Shown: positions 60,850 through 64,000 of the stretch, piece by piece
Position numbering within the stretch: position 1 is the stretch's first letter
Layout: each line of letters begins with the position of its first letter
Source: Phoenicibacter congonensis
GTDB taxonomy: Bacteria > Actinomycetota > Coriobacteriia > Coriobacteriales > Eggerthellaceae
DNA: 64,000 nucleotides
Direction: 5' to 3'
NCBI RefSeq assembly: GCF_900169485.1
Contig: NZ_LT821227.1
Location: forward strand, 744,001-808,000
Made by a program: the position numbers and the translations under genes
Notes under the pieces: generated by a model
What the model saw: only the letters and a program-made list of their open reading frames with translations
Databases searched by the model: none
What the model was told of the DNA's origin: nothing

Positions 60850-62235
60850 TTAATCTTTAGTTCTTCTGTACTTTACCGTTCTGTTGCTCCAAATGTTGAT
60901 GAATAAAATTACTAGGAAGCTCACAGCTATGACGATTGCTGTCCAGAACCATGCAGTTTCGTTGTTCCCATTCATCCATTCGAAGTAAATTGCAATTGGA
61001 ATTGTTCTTGTGATTCCAACATAATTTCCAGCAAGAAAGAGAGTTGCGCCAAATTCACCGAGCGCTCTTGCAAAAGCAAGCACAGTGCCGGCGGCGATTG
61101 AACTCCAAGAAAGAGGCATCATTAGCTTTCTAAAAATCTTTGCGTTTGACCAACCAAGTGTTTTTGCAGAATTCAAAAGGTTTGCATCTAAGTTTTCAAA
61201 CGCACCGAGTGCACTTCGATACATCAGTGGGAATGACACAACCACGGCAGCAATGACAGTTGCTGGCCAGCTGAATATCAACGGAAACCCAATGTTTATA
61301 AAAAAGCGTCCAAATCCTGTATTGCTTCCGCATAAGAATAACAAAATGAAGCCGCAGACTGTCGGTGGAAGAACCATGGGAATTGTGAAGAAGCTATCAA
61401 GAATGCTTCTCGTTTTCCCTGACAGACTCAGTGCGAAATAGGCTGCAAAAAGGCCTAAGATGAAAACAACGACGATGGCCACACCTGTTGTTTTAATGGT
61501 GACATAAAGCGGGCTCCAGTCGAGGTTTGCGAAAAAGTCGTGAGCGTTGTCAATCCAGGTTTTTTCTTTCCCAATGGTTATGTCGTCATAGGTTCCAAGG
61601 CTAGCACTGTCAAGAAAGACTGGTTTTGTGTAATTTGCACTTTCGCCGTCGGTGACGTCTTCTCCGTTTGAACCAATCACAAATGCATAAACATCGTCGC
61701 CAATTTTTTGGTCGAAGAGATATTCAACACCATCTAACTCAACTTTAGTGTCACTTGTGTAGATGATGTTGCCTATCTTTTCAAGGTTATTGCCACCTGT
61801 GTTGTTTTTTGCATCGAGCTCGTTTAGGCATGCTTGCAGGATTCCTTGAGTTTCATTGTCATTGATGTTAATGCTGAGAGAGTCAGCCTCGCTTTTTGGT
61901 ATGTAGACGATTGCTCTGTCTTCGGTGGCAATAATTTGTATTAATTTATTGGTCTGTTGGCCAATCAAATAGGAATAGCCGTAGTATTTCCCATTTATCT
62001 CTCGGTTTGAGCCTTTTTGCGCTCTGTTGAAATTTGAGAGAGAAAAGGGCGCATCGATTACGCGAGCGCCCTTATTGTCTTCTGACATTTGGATTTGAGA
62101 GTTTGAGCTTTGGCTTGTGTCTTCATTTGCATATGCTGAGTTTGTGTTACCTAAAGCTATTAAAAAAATTAGAAGTGCAAACACGCTCAGCGCAATAACA
62201 GGATCAATTAAAGTTTTGGCGGTAATTCTTTTCAT
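60850..62235 (-). CDS. modB: Molybdate ABC transporter permease ModB with N-terminal extracytoplasmic domain
   Basis: A 461-residue protein, about twice the usual 225. Residues about 240-455 are a normal ModB permease: five or six membrane segments with MVLPPTVCGFILLFL and the EAA loop LGWSNAKIFRKLMMPLSW, then FARALGEFGATLFLAGN. The first 235 residues start with a signal-anchor (about 12-31), then a polar, Asn/Ser-rich domain outside the membrane with no family I recognise. It may hold substrate or regulate the permease. modA lies immediately upstream. Confidence 0.88.
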   Translation of the reverse strand: MKRITAKTLIDPVIALSVFALLIFLIALGNTNSAYANEDTSQSSNSQIQMSEDNKGARVIDAPFSLSNFNRAQKGSNREINGKYYGYSYLIGQQTNKLIQIIATEDRAIVYIPKSEADSLSININDNETQGILQACLNELDAKNNTGGNNLEKIGNIIYTSDTKVELDGVEYLFDQKIGDDVYAFVIGSNGEDVTDGESANYTKPVFLDSASLGTYDDITIGKEKTWIDNAHDFFANLDWSPLYVTIKTTGVAIVVVFILGLFAAYFALSLSGKTRSILDSFFTIPMVLPPTVCGFILLFLCGSNTGFGRFFINIGFPLIFSWPATVIAAVVVSFPLMYRSALGAFENLDANLLNSAKTLGWSNAKIFRKLMMPLSWSSIAAGTVLAFARALGEFGATLFLAGNYVGITRTIPIAIYFEWMNGNNETAWFWTAIVIAVSFLVILFINIWSNRTVKYRRTKD

Positions 62236-62274
62236 TTTTTGAGTTTAGGTTTCGTTATTGCGATTAATTTAAAC

Positions 62275-63162
62275 TTAAGCGAGCTCGAAACCCCATTTTT
62301 GCCAGATTTCTTGTGCTTTTTTGTTTGTCATGCACCAGTCATAGAACTCTTGAGTAGCCTCTTTATTTTTGCAATCTTTTGTGATTGCTGCTGGGTAAAC
62401 GATAGATTTGTGAGTGTTGCTAGGAACCGTGCCCACAATCTTTACGCCGCCGAAGCGATATACATCAGAAGTGTATACAAATGAAACATCGACATCGCCT
62501 GATTCAGCATGTTTGCAAACGTTTCCAACTGAAGTGTCAGTTACAACTTTGATTGAGTCTGTGTATGAACCGCCTTTGCCAGAAATGTCTTTGCCTGTTT
62601 TTCCTGCGTCATCGGAACTTGGTGCGTAGACTCCCACAGTTGAAAGCGATTGAGCTGCATAGTTTCCAGCAGGAACTGAGTCGTCACCAACGCAGATTGA
62701 ATATTTTCCAGCTGCAATGTCGTCAAGTGTGACTTCGTTGATGTCAGAGCTTTCTTTTGTGACCATCACGAGATCGTTTTTGAACATGTCTTTGCGAGTT
62801 GTGTTGTCGATTAATTCTTTCTTGTCTGCATCATCCATTTTGCCTTTGGAAGCAGAAATGAACAGGTCAGCATAAGAACCTGCACCGAGCATTTCTACAA
62901 GTTCTCCAGATGCTTTGTATTGTGTGTCAGCAAATTCAATGTTTGAGTGACCATCTTCGATGTATGCTTTTTGTGCTTCGCCCATCGCTTTTGAAAGCGA
63001 ATTTGCTGCAAAAATCTGAAGCGTAGTTTTTTCGGTTATGGTTTCTTCTTTTTTGCTGTCGCTCGAAGAGCCGCATCCCGCGAGTGCAAATGCCATGCAA
63101 AGACACACAGCAACTGCAATCAATGCTACTAACTTCGATTTTGCCTTTGTAGCGTTGTTCAT
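62275..63162 (-). CDS. modA: Molybdate-binding lipoprotein ModA
   Basis: A 295-residue periplasmic-type binding lipoprotein. The signal peptide ends in the lipobox LAGC. Mature motifs: LQIFAANSLSKAMGEAQKAY, FADTQYKASGELVEML and GSYADLFISASKGKMDDA match ModA oxyanion binders. The ATG at 63162 has GGGGAGG upstream; the frame from 63210 has no signal. It is first in the mod-moa operon, divergent from the MOSC gene. Confidence 0.93.
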   Translation of the reverse strand: MNNATKAKSKLVALIAVAVCLCMAFALAGCGSSSDSKKEETITEKTTLQIFAANSLSKAMGEAQKAYIEDGHSNIEFADTQYKASGELVEMLGAGSYADLFISASKGKMDDADKKELIDNTTRKDMFKNDLVMVTKESSDINEVTLDDIAAGKYSICVGDDSVPAGNYAAQSLSTVGVYAPSSDDAGKTGKDISGKGGSYTDSIKVVTDTSVGNVCKHAESGDVDVSFVYTSDVYRFGGVKIVGTVPSNTHKSIVYPAAITKDCKNKEATQEFYDWCMTNKKAQEIWQKWGFELA

Positions 63163-63199
63163 AATTCCTCCCCTTAATAGATTTAAGTCATAATTGCTT

Positions 63200-63261
63200 A
63201 TTATACTCAAACGAACATAATGTATTTTACATCAATTTGCCTATACTATCTATGATGTTCG
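63200..63261. promoter_or_regulatory. modA/MOSC divergent promoter region with palindromes
   Basis: On the minus strand TATAAT (63200-63205) is a good -10 for modA. ATGTA-TTT-TACAT (63220-63232) is a small palindrome over its -35 area, and CGAACAT (63212-63218) is inverted as ATGTTCG (63255-63261). These are candidate sites for a molybdate-responsive regulator; no regulator gene is visible. Confidence 0.4.
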
Positions 63262-63296
63262 AAACAAGAAATCTTATGTAAAAGTGAGGGTTGGCA

Positions 63297-63845
63297 GTGG
63301 ATTCTGATTCCTTAGTAAAGAGCGACGCTAAAATTATTTCAATCAACATTTCAAAGAAAAAAGGAACGAAGAAAAAACCGGTTGGAGATGAACCTGTTGA
63401 GTTACTTTTAGACTTTGGTATACAAAACGATGCTCATGCTGGAGATTGGCACAGGCAAGTCTCTTTTTTGGCTGATGAGTCAATTCAAAAAGTTCGTGAT
63501 GCTGGACTAAATGTCGGTTGTGGTGATTTTGCTGAAAACTTCACTACAGTTGGCGTTGATTTAAAAAACATTCCTCTTGGAACAATGCTTTTGCTTGGTG
63601 ATGAAGTGGAAGTTGAGATTAGCCAAATTGGAAAAGTGTGCCACACAAAGTGTGCAATTTATCATTTGATGGGAGATTGCATTTTCCCGCACGAAGGAAT
63701 TTTTGCTGTTGTTAGAAAACCGGGCAAAGTTAAAGCAGGCGATTCTATAAAGATGATAAAGCTTGGTGATGGCACTTGCGATGCAACGCCACCTGAGGCT
63801 CTGCGCGAACTAGAAGAAGCTCGGAATGCCTACAACAAGAAATAG
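63297..63845 (+). CDS. MOSC domain protein
   Basis: A 182-residue stand-alone MOSC protein, related to molybdenum cofactor sulfurase C-terminal domains. Landmarks: IQNDAHAGDWHRQVSFLADES, CGDFAENFTTVGVDL, and VCHTKCAIYHLMGDCIFPHEG with the Cys pair thought to carry sulfur. Next to mod/moa genes it probably handles or sulfurates the cofactor. The GTG at 63297 has GAGGG 6 bases upstream; a TTG at 63291 would add two residues. Confidence 0.88.
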   Translation: MDSDSLVKSDAKIISINISKKKGTKKKPVGDEPVELLLDFGIQNDAHAGDWHRQVSFLADESIQKVRDAGLNVGCGDFAENFTTVGVDLKNIPLGTMLLLGDEVEVEISQIGKVCHTKCAIYHLMGDCIFPHEGIFAVVRKPGKVKAGDSIKMIKLGDGTCDATPPEALRELEEARNAYNKK

Positions 63846-64000
63846 TTTCTTTTGGCATTGGCCAAAAAGTTGATTGTAAGTGTCATAGCTACATAACGAT
63901 GGATTTTTACTTGTCTTAATATAAAATTAGTTGAACTGGTGGTGGTTTTTAGTTAGCACTCGCGTGTCTCTTTTTTGAGAAGCTAGAGCAAGGAGTAAAA
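63846..64000. other. Upstream region of a gene beginning just past the window
   Basis: No gene ends here. The last bases contain AAGGAG followed by TAAAA at the window edge, so a start codon is expected immediately outside. TATAAA around 63921 could be its -10. Confidence 0.4.

Overview
The window looks like a chromosomal segment of a low-GC (roughly 40-43%), anaerobic actinobacterium, most likely of class Coriobacteriia. This is inference: an actinobacterial integration host factor (mIHF), a DUF34/Nif3 gene followed by a C4-zinc-ribbon coiled-coil gene, a superoxide reductase, a ferritin, and a large set of selenium- and molybdenum-cofactor genes. Most of the window is ordinary, densely packed core genome. 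Layout: 1-4076 holds lgt (5'-truncated by the window edge), superoxide reductase, a D-amino-acid aminotransferase and a long Na+/H+ antiporter; trpS converges on it. 5299-7564 is a polar amino-acid ABC importer, followed by an HtrA-type protease and a large MacB-like ABC exporter. 12953-15836 (minus) is a selenium-trafficking operon: YedE transporter, TusA/SirA-like protein, DUF3343 and a class V aminotransferase. 16060-20396 holds a degenerate Ogt-like protein, rpe, a second cysteine desulfurase, Nif3-like, zinc-ribbon protein and a tRNA-Leu(CAG). Accessory island: downstream of tRNA-Leu, from about 20.4 to 34.5 kb, lies an island whose base composition jumps from about 40% to about 60-65% GC. 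It starts with relics and a truncated tyrosine recombinase, then carries a tightly coupled seven-gene minus-strand defence operon: SNF2-type helicase with a PLD-like N terminus, DUF4391, type III methyltransferase Mod, type III Res, DUF4238, AbiH, and a DUF4268 nuclease-like protein. The key observation is an (AG)9 dinucleotide repeat inside the start of mod. Read from the real start (ATG at 30508, with a good Shine-Dalgarno and an 8-nt overlap with DUF4391), the frame runs into a TAA just after the repeat, so this copy is phase OFF; one extra AG unit or two fewer would restore it. Mod also has an AT-rich target-recognition region between GC-rich flanks, and the helicase gene changes composition abruptly near 33900. 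The locus therefore looks like a phase-variable, recombining defence module. Right part: 35228-40008 (minus) holds mnmA, a P-type ATPase and tilS; then ferritin, mIHF, endonuclease IV, L28, an Ntn amide hydrolase, proC, an OPT transporter, an Mbeg1-like hydrolase, an amidohydrolase, DUF2130, TauE, a GNAT, an RmlD-like reductase, a dicarboxylate/amino-acid symporter and a 2-hydroxyacid dehydrogenase. 56268-63845 is a molybdenum block: moeA, mogA/moaB, moaC, moaA, modC, modB (with an unusual N-terminal domain), modA and a MOSC protein. Together with the selenium operon this suggests molybdoenzymes, possibly selenium-dependent molybdenum hydroxylases, encoded elsewhere.
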